Shown: one piece after another, positions 1 to 10,110 of the stretch | Layout of the letters: the number at the start of each line of letters is the position of its first letter | Numbering within the stretch: the stretch's first letter is position 1 | Source: Paulownia fortunei | Taxonomy: Eukaryota > Streptophyta > Magnoliopsida > Lamiales > Paulowniaceae | DNA length: 64,000 bases | Reading direction: 5' to 3' | Assembly (NCBI GenBank): GCA_019321725.1 | Contig: CM033108.1 | Span: 7,148,060-7,212,059, forward strand | Position numbers and translations under genes: made by a program | The notes under the pieces: generated by a model | Told to the model about the DNA's origin: nothing | Databases searched by the model: none | What the model saw: only the letters and a program-made list of their open reading frames with translations

Positions 1-176
1 AATGTCTAACAATGTGGGAGTTAATGTAGGAGGCAACTAAAATAAGGTTCCATCATTAAAAATGAGAATCTATGCTTACAGTAAAATAAATGATACATTA
101 TTCCTTTCCAATTATCAAGCACTAATTATTAATTATTCATTTTCATTTAGGTCACTCAATCTTCAAGGATTAATAA
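1..176 (+). mobile_element. MULE2, first fragment (exon relic of convergent gene)
   Basis: This stretch is homologous to the reverse complement of 45761-45928 in MULE1. It shares the exon beginning AATGTCTAACAA, the following short intron ending CATTTAG, and the next exon start GTCACTCAA. It is the left part of a second, older copy of the same Mutator-like element, interrupted at 176 by a large solo LTR and resumed at 2939. An in-frame TAA after GGAGGCAAC shows it is decayed. The window starts inside the element, so its outer terminus is not visible. Confidence 0.7.
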
Positions 177-2826
177 TTTAATACCCAATCCTCACACTAC
201 TCACTTGCCCAATGTGAATCATGCATTACATGCTACTTATATGCTAATTTGCATTAACATTTACATGGCATCTTACGTAGCATTCTTAATCATTAGACCT
301 CTAATGCTATCATATGATATTAGTGGTTGAGATCTTATAACCTAATTAAGAAATTCTATATTTAAATAAGAAAAAGAATAGATTGGTCGATATATTGGAT
401 ATTCATAGGTTATATGTTATAATTTTGAAAGTATTAAAGGTGTTACTAGTAAGTTTATATGATTCGATGTAATTAGATCGAGGTGTTTTAAAATTATACA
501 TCCATGGATTAACATACTTGGAATATTGGACATAATATAAAGTGATTTAAGTGTCATAATACAAGGTCCATATGTGCATATGATTTTAGAAATGCAAACT
601 AGACAATCATTTAAGAATCGGATGTCAATCAGTTTGGAGATTGAATAAATGGACATAGGAATTACCTTATGGTGACTAAGATAGGTTGCAACCAAATAAG
701 AATATATTAGACACACAAGATTAGGGCTGCAAGATAAGGGAGAAAACCATATTATACCATTACAAGTCACCTCATTCTTAGACTTATCAAGATAGCACCT
801 CAACTTATTCTTCACTCCTAAGCTAACAGCCATGACTTGAACCTTCTTCTACACCATTTAAGCTTCTAAATACATAGAAAAAGCTCTCTAAATAGGTCCT
901 AAGTTATCCCAACCGAAAAAGGAGGCAAAACAAGCAAAGGGAAAGAGAAATAATCAAGTTCAAGTATAAAACTGTATAAGGTGAGCTTAACCTATGGGTT
1001 TGGCATGACTTTCAGATTTATTTTGAGGTTTATTGGCTTATTAAGATTTTAATATTATTTATAAATGTGTTATTATGTTATTAGATAGGCGTTGGTGCAC
1101 AAAGAAAGGTTTTTAATTGCAAATACTTGATAGAAAACACTTGTGCTAGAAACTGTCAGCTTGATGTATTCTTGTATTTTAGGCTTCAAAAGTGTGTGGT
1201 ATGTTGAAAAACCTATAATTATCATAATATACATGTTTATATATGGGTTAATAGTATTGGAATAAATTTTCATTGGTTAGAAATTGAAATAGGGCATGAT
1301 ATTGAAGAGATGCTCAAAATTGTCACCATCGAATTTTAGATTCTGTCCTATGTGAAGGGGACTGGTTTTACAATATTAAATCCATCAGTTTTGCCAATTA
1401 TATGACCTAGTTGTATCTTTTTATATGTTATCTAAGTGTGGTGAAAATTTGGGAGTGATTGAATATACGTAAGAGTGCCAAAATTATTAATGTCATGAAG
1501 TGCATAAAACTATCACGGTAGAAAAAATCTATTTTAGTATGCTGTGAAGAGAGCTGAACTTGGGAAGCTATATCCATGATTTTTGGCCATGTTATAACAT
1601 GTTTACATTGTTTTTGGTGTTAGATAAGTGTGATAAAAATTGGAGAGTGAATGAATATGTCTAAGGGTGTTAAAATCATCATGCAAATTAATGTGGCAGC
1701 AAGAAAATGTGAAGTTGTGAATCTATCCCATTTGGTTCATTAACATGTTCCAGCATAGATGTGGTGCATTTGATCCCTAACATTTAGAAAAATATTGTAA
1801 GAGTTATAATACATCAATTGAGGTTAGTATACATTTAATATGTGGAACAAAGGTACGTAGAATGTCGTATTTTGTTATAGTTTCTAAGTGGTAAGGTTAT
1901 TTAATTAAATTGAGATTCAAGATCTCTATACTACATTAGGTACAATGAACTTGCTAATTGAGAATGGTGATTAATATTTTGTATTTTTATAGATTATTTC
2001 ACATCTAGTATTGGGGAGTAATACTTAAGAAATCTAGAAGTAACACACAACTAATCAAAGGTAAGTAAAGATTTATTTGCAACTACAATACATAAACATA
2101 GTAAAAGTGTGATTTATATGTAATACCATAAATCGTATGTGCATAGCAGAGGGCACACATTACTGTCATTCATGTCCACTGATCATACATACATGGGCAT
2201 TGGCACGTGCATGCATCATATACGAGTATTGTGATAAATCTTGCATTGCACGATATGATTCTGAAAAAGGAAAATATTTTGCTGACCACTACTAGTGCAC
2301 CAAAGCATGCATAGATTTGCATGGTTGTATGCATGGATTTGCATGCATACAAGTAAGCATGGATTTGCATGCTTATATGATTATTGGCCATTGGATTATG
2401 GCAATGTGCAGAGCTCTTTTTCGGTGCATGAGATAGTAACATTGGTCAGGGGCCAAGAAAGAAATGATTTTGAAAGAAATATTTTGATGCATAGAATTGC
2501 ATTGTGGGCATAGAATTTTGAGATGCATGAATTGATATTGTGAATTATTCTTTAACATGCATAATCTTTACTTGCTGAGCGCTAACTCATATAGTTTATG
2601 CATTGTAGGATGGACTTACTGGGCAAGCTGTTGGGGTTCCTACAGGTTTGAGGATCAGTGTATATGGATGACGTCCTATTAGGTTGTGTTGTGGGCATAT
2701 TCTAATTTTTACATTCATTATTACTTTGTAAGTTGTTAAGTATATATCAACAGTGATTTTTCTATATATAGGGTTATATATGAGAAAACACTTTACGGTT
2801 TCTCAAAGTGCTACATTTGACAAAAG

Positions 2827-2863
<37 letters not shown>

Positions 2864-2938
2864 GCACACACATGTGCTACTTTGTTAAAATTATTGTTAT
2901 TTCAATATCTATATTCAGTGTTGGGAGGGAGTGTTACA
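177..2938 (+). mobile_element. Solo LTR, family G copy 1
   Basis: Aligned by eye over its whole length with the reverse complement of 10111-13259. It starts TTTAATACCC, against TGTAATAAAC in copy 2, and ends GTGTTACA. It is flanked by AATAA (172-176) and AATAC (2939-2943), a near-perfect 5-bp target-site duplication. The uninterrupted MULE1 relative reads GTTAATACTCC at the same point, which confirms the insertion boundaries. No gag-pol interior exists, so this is a solo LTR. The size and the TGTAACACC-like terminus suggest a Ty3/Gypsy element, but the lineage and coding strand are not proven. The 138-aa reading frame at 417-833 has no recognisable domain. Confidence 0.75.
2829..2859. repeat. 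(TA)n microsatellite
   Basis: Uninterrupted TA dinucleotide run inside LTR family G copy 1. The corresponding part of copy 2 (about 10180-10195) has only a short TA run, so this is a local expansion. Confidence 0.95.
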
Positions 2939-2940
2939 AA

Positions 2941-3073
2941 TACTCCAATCATTATGAGGGAAAGAATGAATTTTATCACTATGTCAAATCTAAGAACTAC
3001 AATTAAAGGTGAAGCTAGAAGAAGAGCATCAAAGGAGAAAGCTAGTGGAAGTGGGATTGTATCAAAAAAGTGA
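2941..3073 (+). pseudogene. C-terminal exon of the MULE2 convergent gene, decayed
   Basis: The frame ending in TGA at 3071-3073 encodes TNTPIIMRERMNFITMSNLR followed by a basic, Lys/Arg/Ser-rich tail. It matches the tail encoded on the minus strand of MULE1 at 45765-45604 (TPVIVRGGMNFNTMPNQR). The start of the exon was displaced by the LTR at 177-2938. Such basic C-terminal tails are common in plant MULE-encoded proteins. I cannot say whether this belongs to a transposase or to a captured gene. Confidence 0.5.
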
Positions 3074-3231
3074 TTAAAATTCAGCTTGTTTAATTTATGC
3101 CCTTTGTAACTTTAATTAATGTTGTAATCTGTATTATGATGTATGATTGGGAATTGATGGTTTTGTTGTGTTGTAGTGTTGTAATTTGTATTTTGTTAGA
3201 TGAAACAATTTACCATATGTGAATGGTATTA
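3074..3231. mobile_element. MULE2, middle fragment (non-coding)
   Basis: Non-coding DNA after the stop codon, corresponding loosely to the reverse complement of 45360-45600 in MULE1. It ends at the TTA target duplicated by the MITE at 3232-4926. Confidence 0.5.
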
Positions 3232-4092
3232 GAGAGTGTTTGCAAAAAACTTATGCTTTTAGAGAAAGTGATTTATTATAACAAAAGTGAAAATGAGATG
3301 AGAATCAGAAGCTAGTAGTATTTGTAAAGTATTGCTGAAAAGTAGAATAAGTTACAAGAGAATGTTTGAAAAATAAGTTGTAAAAGTGCTTTAATTTGTG
3401 TATAAAAGTCTAAATTGCCCTTCAATTTTGAAATAGTAAGTTGTGTAAATGTGTATATATAGAAATATATATTAAATATTTATATAAATATAATTATTTA
3501 TAAATACATATAAATACATTTATATATTCACAAATATATAAATATATAAAAATACATATAATTATATTTATAAATATATTTATATATTAAAATATATATA
3601 AATATATAAAAATATATATAGGTAATTATAAATATATATGTATTTGTATATTCATATAATTATTTATAAATATACAAAAAATATATTTATTTATTCATAA
3701 ATATGTAAATATATAAAATACAACTATATATATTATAAATACATATATGTATTTACTTATTTTTACAAATATTTATAATATATAAATGTAATTATAAATG
3801 TTTATGTATTTATACACTCATGCAAATATAAATATATTTATATATTCATAATATATGAATATATATAAATACAAATATATTTAAAAATATATAAGTATAT
3901 ATATTCTATAAATATTTACAAATATAAATATATATCTTTATGTACATACATAAAATATATTCGTACAAATTTATAATACAAAATATATTTATATATTAAC
4001 AATATATAAATATACAAAAATGCATATATAGATATTTACATAATATGTATTTATATATTCGTACAATTATTTGTAAATATATTTCTATATTC

Positions 4093-4131
<39 letters not shown>

Positions 4132-4926
4132 CATATGTTTGTGTTTACAAATATATTTACATATTAAAAAACAAATAAATATATGAAATTGCATATAAAG
4201 ATATTTATAAATATATATATATAAATATGTATTTATATATTTGTATATATAAATACATTTAAATATTCATAAATAGACAAATTATTTATTTAAATAAATA
4301 TATTTATATATTCACAAATATTATAATTTATAAAAATGCATTATATATTTATATATTCATTCGACTATATATAAATACATTATATATTCAAATATAAATC
4401 TATGAAATACATATATATATTTACAAATATAAATATTCATAAAAATATTTATAAATGCATATAAATTTTAATTATATATTCACAAATATATAAATATAAA
4501 ATACATATAATTTATAAGTATATAAAAATATATTTATATATTCGTACAAATATTTATATATATATATATATTCAAAAACATATAATATATAGAAAATAAT
4601 AATATAGTTATAAATATATTCGTATATTCATGCAAATATTTATATATTTATACATTACATATTAAATATTTATATATTTATATAATGTAAGGACACTTTT
4701 AGAATATAAATATAATTTTGTGGGCAAAAATGTCCAAAAGAACTTTTTACATATTTTTAGAAAAACTAGAAGTACAATCAGAAATCTAAAAGGACCCCTC
4801 CCCTTGTTTTTATATTCTGATTAAATTATGCAAAACATAGAAGTTGGTATTTAAAAATACTAAAAACTGCTGTTTTTCAACCACAAGCTAAAAATCACAT
4901 TTTTTTAAGTGTTTGAAAACACTCCC
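3232..4926. mobile_element. Tourist-like (PIF/Harbinger) MITE with expanded core
   Basis: The left end is GAGAGTGTTTGCAAAAAACT. The reverse complement of the right end is GGGAGTGTTTTCAAACACTT, giving a terminal inverted repeat of about 20 bp. It is flanked by TTA on both sides (3229-3231 and 4927-4929), the 3-bp duplication typical of PIF/Harbinger insertions. The outer 190-240 bp on each side look like ordinary MITE sequence, with paired motifs such as AAATTGCCC and GGGCAAAAATG. The centre is an AT-only array that makes the element far longer than usual for the class. There is no transposase. It is inserted in MULE2. Confidence 0.75.
3420..4690. repeat. AT-only degenerate array inside the MITE
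   Basis: About 1.27 kb composed almost entirely of A and T. Words such as TATATATTCACAAATATATA, AAATACATATA and TATTTATAAATATA recur at loose spacing. Pure TA runs occur near 4099-4127 and 4556-4570. The recurrence suggests amplification of a short unit followed by slippage, but I cannot fix a period by eye. Confidence 0.85.
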
Positions 4927-4929
4927 TTA

Positions 4930-5210
4930 ATGTGAAATTTATTTGGATGTTTTAGTGTTATGTTTGGATATTAATCCATTGCCAATGTGTCAATATTGTT
5001 GGAATTAAAAATTGTTTATTGAAAAACTAAAATTAAAAATAGGTTTATTGAAATTGTTTTATTGATAATCCTCACATAGATTTACATGAGTGGCAAGTAT
5101 CCCTTTTTCCCTAGTACAAGATTCTAGGCTTAGATGGCCACAAGGCCAATCAACACTGCAACTAGACATAATACAATTCCAATTCCAATTATAACTATAA
5201 TTTCTACAAT
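4930..5210 (-). pseudogene. MULE2 last fragment: relic of the membrane-anchor end of the GRF-type gene
   Basis: Read on the minus strand, 5205-5130 encodes a hydrophobic stretch, VLCLVAVLIGLVAI, then a stop. It matches the membrane segment encoded at 45090-45165 in MULE1. The following non-coding DNA (to 4930) also matches the reverse complement of 45210-45350. The upstream GRF zinc-finger part is absent: at about 5210 the sequence switches to the unrelated H repeat. The reading frame is broken. Confidence 0.65.
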
Positions 5211-5480
5211 GTGTGTGTGTTTTATTTTTTCCTATAACATATTTCATCTTGCTTCTTTTTTATCATGAATTATTTATAATGAAATTCATTTTTACACGTG
5301 AAGAAGCAATTAAGAATTATTTTTCTGTTATATACAATAGTCACTAATTAATTATTATAATTTTATTTCTTTCTAAATGCAAGATTACAATTATATATAT
5401 ATGTGTGTGTGTGTATGCATTGAATATTCAAAATCTTGAACTTGTACAATGTTTGGATCTAGTTAAAATTGTTAAGGCTT
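5211..5480 (-). repeat. Fragment of repeat H joined to MULE2
   Basis: Its reverse complement resembles 30940-31150 and 41740-41960, the post-palindrome region of E1 and E2. Shared landmarks are the GGATCCAAATATTGTACA-like stretch, a (TA)/(GT) tract, GAAATTTCATCATAAAT and AAGAAGCAA followed by a run of CA. The junction with MULE2 lies next to the CA/GT tract. A (TA)n(GT)n microsatellite is at 5389-5414. Confidence 0.55.
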
Positions 5481-5911
5481 TGTTAACATTAAGTTTAATT
5501 TTAGTTCCATTAATTTCAATATTTTTGAAAAATAAAATCAAATTTCAAATATGGAGTCATTCAAAATAATTTTCATTCCTTCCTAATATATTATAAGAAA
5601 ATCCTAATCCTAATCCTAATTATGCACATATATAACATATATATTTATATATATTCAAATCATCTTATTAATGAAAAAAATATATATTATATCATTTAAT
5701 TATTATAATAATTTTAAAATAACATGTGATAATATAAAATGATAATATGATACTACCAACCAAACAAGATAAGTCATCTACACTACAAATTATCCCCATG
5801 AGAACTAATCAAACATAGGCACAATCCCCTATATTTTCAAATAGTAAATCTTAATAATTTCTTTTCAAAAATATTAGAACTAGAATCGGACTAACTCCAA
5901 GCAAAATCTAA
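5481..5911. other. No gene seen (AT-rich spacer)
   Basis: No coding signal or repeat boundary is visible. It contains three perfect CCTAAT units near 5602-5620, too few and of the wrong sequence to be telomeric. Confidence 0.6.
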
Positions 5912-6591
5912 GAGCTTGTATGGTTTCATTTTCATTGGATTTTTTTTTCACCTTTTACTATTTTAGATACATAGATTATGTTTATTTTACTCAATCTCAT
6001 TGGATATATTCCATTTTTATCTTCTCATTTTCAACGAAAAATAATTTTCAACCTTATATTCTCAATTTTCAATCCCATACTTTACCATTAGAATCCATCA
6101 TTACTACCTGTATCTACATAATATATCATTATTTTCAAATAACATCATTGCAATGGGATCCGCTCCAAACTAAATATTAAAAATAGATCTCACCACTATC
6201 AATTTTATCTAATTATATATTATTATTTTATTAACAACATCATTTCAATTGAACTCATCACCTACAAATCATCCTAATAAATTATTATATTTACACTAAA
6301 TATTCAAAATAAACCGCACTACTATCAATTTTTTTTAATTATATACTATTATTTCCCACCACTTACATATAATCTAAATAAATTATCATTTTATCACTTT
6401 TTTCATGAAAAAAATCTAAAAAAATATACTAAACCAAATATAATCTCATTCTATACCCTATCAGTATCTCATCAGATATAACTATATTCAATATATTTTT
6501 ATTTACCATATATTCTCCAACACCACCTTGAAAATTAATCTCAGTGGACTGGAAATGAAAAATCCCAATTAAAACGAAACCATACAAGCCC
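5912..6591. mobile_element. Tourist-like (PIF/Harbinger) MITE, 680 bp
   Basis: The left end is GAGCTTGTATGGTTTCATTT. The reverse complement of the right end is GGGCTTGTATGGTTTCGTTT. The inverted repeat continues with few mismatches for about 40 bp (…GGATTTTT). Target duplication TAA at 5909-5911 and 6592-6594 fits the TWA preference of PIF/Harbinger elements. There is no transposase. The 86-aa frame at 5920-6180 is in this AT-rich body and has no domain. Confidence 0.8.
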
Positions 6592-6627
6592 TAAATATCG
6601 TTGGACAACTCAAGTTATATACATAAT

Positions 6628-6807
6628 TGACATGCCATGGGTCTACGGGGTAGGGGGCCGAAAGCGAGACCCAACTCAAGAAGCTCCGCTGGCAACTACC
6701 TTGCATTCGTCCTCGCCTTACGAAAATGGTTAACTCAAGTTGTTAGAGGAGTCTATTATACCCACTTATAATTTACATAAAATATCCCCACACAATTAAT
6801 GTGGGAT
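6628..6807 (-). mobile_element. TRIM1: one LTR, split by a later insertion
   Basis: Matches the LTR at 9159-9344: the TGGGTCTACGGGGTAG-like start, CCGAAAGCGAGACCCAACTC, GGCAACTACCTTGCATTCGT and AATGTGGGAT. The 180 bp here plus 6 bp resumed at 9045-9050 gives 186 bp, exactly the length of the partner LTR. The element reads on the minus strand, because the primer-binding site adjoins the other LTR. Interrupted by the solo LTR at 6808-9039. Confidence 0.8.
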
Positions 6808-9039
6808 TGTTGGGTTCGCTATAATCGCAGGGGTATACACAGTGGAAAATTAAAATTTTTATCAAGCATAAATTTAACCCCTTTGATTCGAAAGCGATTT
6901 TAACAATCGCGCTTATTCAAGTGAATATATAAATAAATATAAAATTGGATTATACCTTTCGTGCACTCCGGTTGTTGTAGAGAATGAAGCAATCAATTGC
7001 TTATCCTGGACTATCAGAACTCGTAGGGATTCAAGTGTCTCCACTCTATCAGATCCACGATACGGAAAGCAACACCAATCAAAAGGATTCGCTAGTATCC
7101 TTTTAATTGTTTACTAATCTAGAATCGGAGTATATTTTCAAAAACAACAAAGATTAATTCTTTAAGTTCTTGAAACAATAATACGAAAAAAATAACAAGA
7201 AACTGATTTTCTTTTTCTTTCTTTTCTTTTCTTGAAGAGTAAAAATAGAAGATTTTAAACAAAATATTTTTATTCAAAATTTTTGAATTTTTAATTATGT
7301 AATTTTCATCCCTCATATATATAGGGCTGAAAATTTTAATCCTTTTCCAACTCTTGGAAAGTTTTTCTATTTTGAACTATTTCAAAACCTTATCTTGGAA
7401 GGATTCCAAATCTTCCAAGAACTCTTCATTTTTCACTCTTCTATTGTATGTAGACTAATTTGAGACTACATTAATCATCAAAATTGTCTACATACATTGT
7501 TGATATTAATTTGAACTCTTCAAATAATATCAAGATAGATATATATCATATATATATATACTATAATTATATTTATACATAAATTAAATCTTAGTGGCCT
7601 ATTTTATCCTATAAAATTGGTCACTATATTTATTTATCTATAAATATGTTAATTAAATAAATCATATTTATTTAATTTATTCTCTTCATACTTTAGTGGG
7701 CTTCTTAAGTGATCCACATTTATTTTGGGCTTGGACTCAAAAATCTCCAAATCAATTCAATTGATTCAATCCCAATTTAATCAATCCAATTGATTAATTT
7801 AATTTACTCCAATTGGGCTTTCTAATCAAATTAGGTTCAATTAAATAATCTAATTACTTAATTGAATAATTTAATTTAACTATTAAATTAAATAGAACCC
7901 TTAATTAATTAATTGATCAGTATTAATTAATTAATTTCCAACCATTGGATAAAATCTAAAATTAAAAATGTTACTTTCCATAAAGATGTGTGACCCTCTT
8001 AAGTTCACTACTAAGCTAGTAGTGAGTTTGCAATATTTGCAACTTATGAATAACAATTATTCCAATTAATTAATCCAATTAATTAATCCGCTTGGAATCA
8101 ACTCCTTAATTCCAAGAACCTCACTATCCATGAAAACATCTAGCAAGTAATCATGGCAAACTAGTCTTAGGTGAAATAGCGAGTAAACCTATTTCAGTTG
8201 CGAGTACCATACACGTACGGTCCTTTCGACAGCTAATCTCCTGATTGAATCTAAGGCATGGATTATAAGTCAAAACCCTAAATGATTCAATTGTTGTGAT
8301 TCCATTTCAAGTTCTAATGATTTTTGATGAATCACAATTCATTCTGCCTTAGCCAAGGTCTTTGAATCACGAACTATAAAAACACAGGAGATTCTCTTGT
8401 TTAAAAAAATAAGTGTCGAATTCTATATTGGCCACTAACAAACTTCCATGCACACCAGTGCAACACCCAACATACCCCCTTTGTGATTGTCAAGCAATCA
8501 GAAGATATATCAAAGTGCTGCAGAATGCACACAAGGCTACCATCGTGCCTCAAGTCTGAGGACTAGTCGTGTACTATCGCAACACAGAAATTCTTATTTC
8601 GACGGGCAAAGCCTCCAACTAAGAATTTCTTGCGGGCCATATTTGGTGTACTTGTTCCCTAACAAGCACCCACATATATGCACTTACGTCTCTACGCTAA
8701 TGCCAATGGAATGTGACATCCTTGTCTCACGAGCATGCATTATATGTATGAGTCTTATTGAGCTATTTGATGTCCCATCTCAAAAAACTCTCGACTCAAA
8801 ACTTATTTAAGACCAAAGCCTTAGAGGCATGTTCCATGATCGCCATCATATGCGCGACCATGCCCCGTAGCTAAATTTGGTCTAAAGACTTTATCTAATG
8901 TGCAGAAATAAAAAATGCAAGACATAAGATAAAGTAAATGCCTTTTTATTAATATGATTCCCAATAAGATTGTCTTTACAAAAGCAAAAGAGTATAATAC
9001 ACCCAATCTAATTGGGGCGTTGGGCATCCTACTCTAATA
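6808..9039 (-). mobile_element. Solo LTR of a Copia-type element (family F), inserted in TRIM1
   Basis: Starts TGTTGGGTTCGCTATAATCG and ends ATCCTACTCTAATA. It is flanked by a perfect 5-bp duplication GGGAT (6803-6807 and 9040-9044). The right 250 bp, including CGCCATCATATG near 8840, matches the LTR ends at 51060-51278, 59100-59297 and, inverted, 47700-47800. In elements B and C the same TGTT(A/G)GGTTC edge sits beside a TGGTATCAGAG primer-binding site, which sets the coding strand as minus. The reading frames at 8487-8810 and 8821-9027 have no domain. No interior remains. Confidence 0.8.
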
Positions 9040-9044
9040 GGGAT

Positions 9045-9344
9045 ATCACAATCATCCCCAGATAGACATGCAACGTCCTTGTCTTTTTCACAATCCAAGT
9101 ACACATCCGATCAGACCTCCTTAGCCGATAGTACCCTGGGGTCGGCTCTAATACCATTTATCACGTCACAAGTCCACGAGGTGTGGGCCTGAAAATGAGA
9201 CCCAACACAAGGGGTTCCACTAGCAACTACTTCGCATTCATCCTCACTTTACAAAAATATTTAACTCAAATTGCTAGAGGAGTCCATTGTGCCAATTTAT
9301 AAACCGCACCAAATATCCACATACAACCAATGTGGGATATCACA
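9045..9344 (-). mobile_element. TRIM1: internal region and second LTR
   Basis: ATATCACA completes the split LTR. 9051-9158 is a 108-bp interior with no coding capacity. The minus strand has ATGGTATTAGAGCC at the LTR edge (9143-9156), an initiator-tRNA-Met-type primer-binding site. A purine-rich stretch on the minus strand at 9051-9062 sits where a polypurine tract belongs. The LTR is 9159-9344. The whole element was about 480 bp before the Copia-type LTR landed in it, a typical TRIM size. Confidence 0.8.
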
Positions 9345-10110
9345 AAATTATCTTGTCATGTGCTTGCATATTTTTTATTTGGGATCAAAGAATTCAGGAC
9401 ATAAATACATGGAAATGACTTCTTTTCGTCCCTTTCTAGGTCAATTTTAAATATTAGCAAAGTTTATAGTTTAGTCACAAACTTACTGTCAAACTATGTA
9501 ATTCAGCAACACTAATATGGTGTATGGAAATTCTTATTAGTTCTGCTATTATCAATCAGTATGTGTGTTATATGTTATGGTTGAGGTGATGTGATAAAAT
9601 TTCATTGACTTGGATTTATGGAAATAGTTTTATTATTGAACCTGCACAGATTATGATTAAGAGATTAGCTAAAGGTTAATTTTTACTAATAGGTAAGTTA
9701 AATCAATTTTTAAATCATTAATAGCCTTTTATTATCGCTATTCATTTAGATTTTTTTTGCTCAAAGTGTGTTAAAGTGGGCAAGCATTTTCTTGTAACTT
9801 CAGGATTTTCAATTTCAGATAAGTGAATTTTTATTTTTCTAGTGTATAAATCGTATAATTTTGGTGTGCATTCAAAACTATGATTTTTGGTGGATCAAGC
9901 AACTCTATATTGTGTATTGAACTATGAAAATGGGCTTTATATTTCTGTGTTTATGCATTTAAAATTAGATTGTTATAATGTGGTGTTACGAACGTGTTGG
10001 TTTTGTGAAATTGTTGGTTTTTGAGACTTTTGTTGAGATCCATATGCACTAGTGGCTATTCTAAAATAAGCTAGGGCGACTAAGACCAACCGAGGTTAAG
10101 TGTTGGTTCG
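9345..10110. other. No gene seen
   Basis: AT-rich DNA without a long frame, repeat boundary or recognised motif. It ends at the GTTCG target (10106-10110) of the next solo LTR. Confidence 0.5.

Noticed and set aside
417..833. 138-aa minus-strand frame as a gene
   Set aside because: Lies inside LTR family G, has no domain, and is not preserved in the aligned copy at 10111-13259.
3420..4690. Centromeric satellite
   Set aside because: No fixed monomer length could be seen, and it is enclosed within a MITE with intact ends.
5602..5620. Interstitial telomere repeat
   Set aside because: Only three CCTAAT units; plant telomeres are CCCTAAA.
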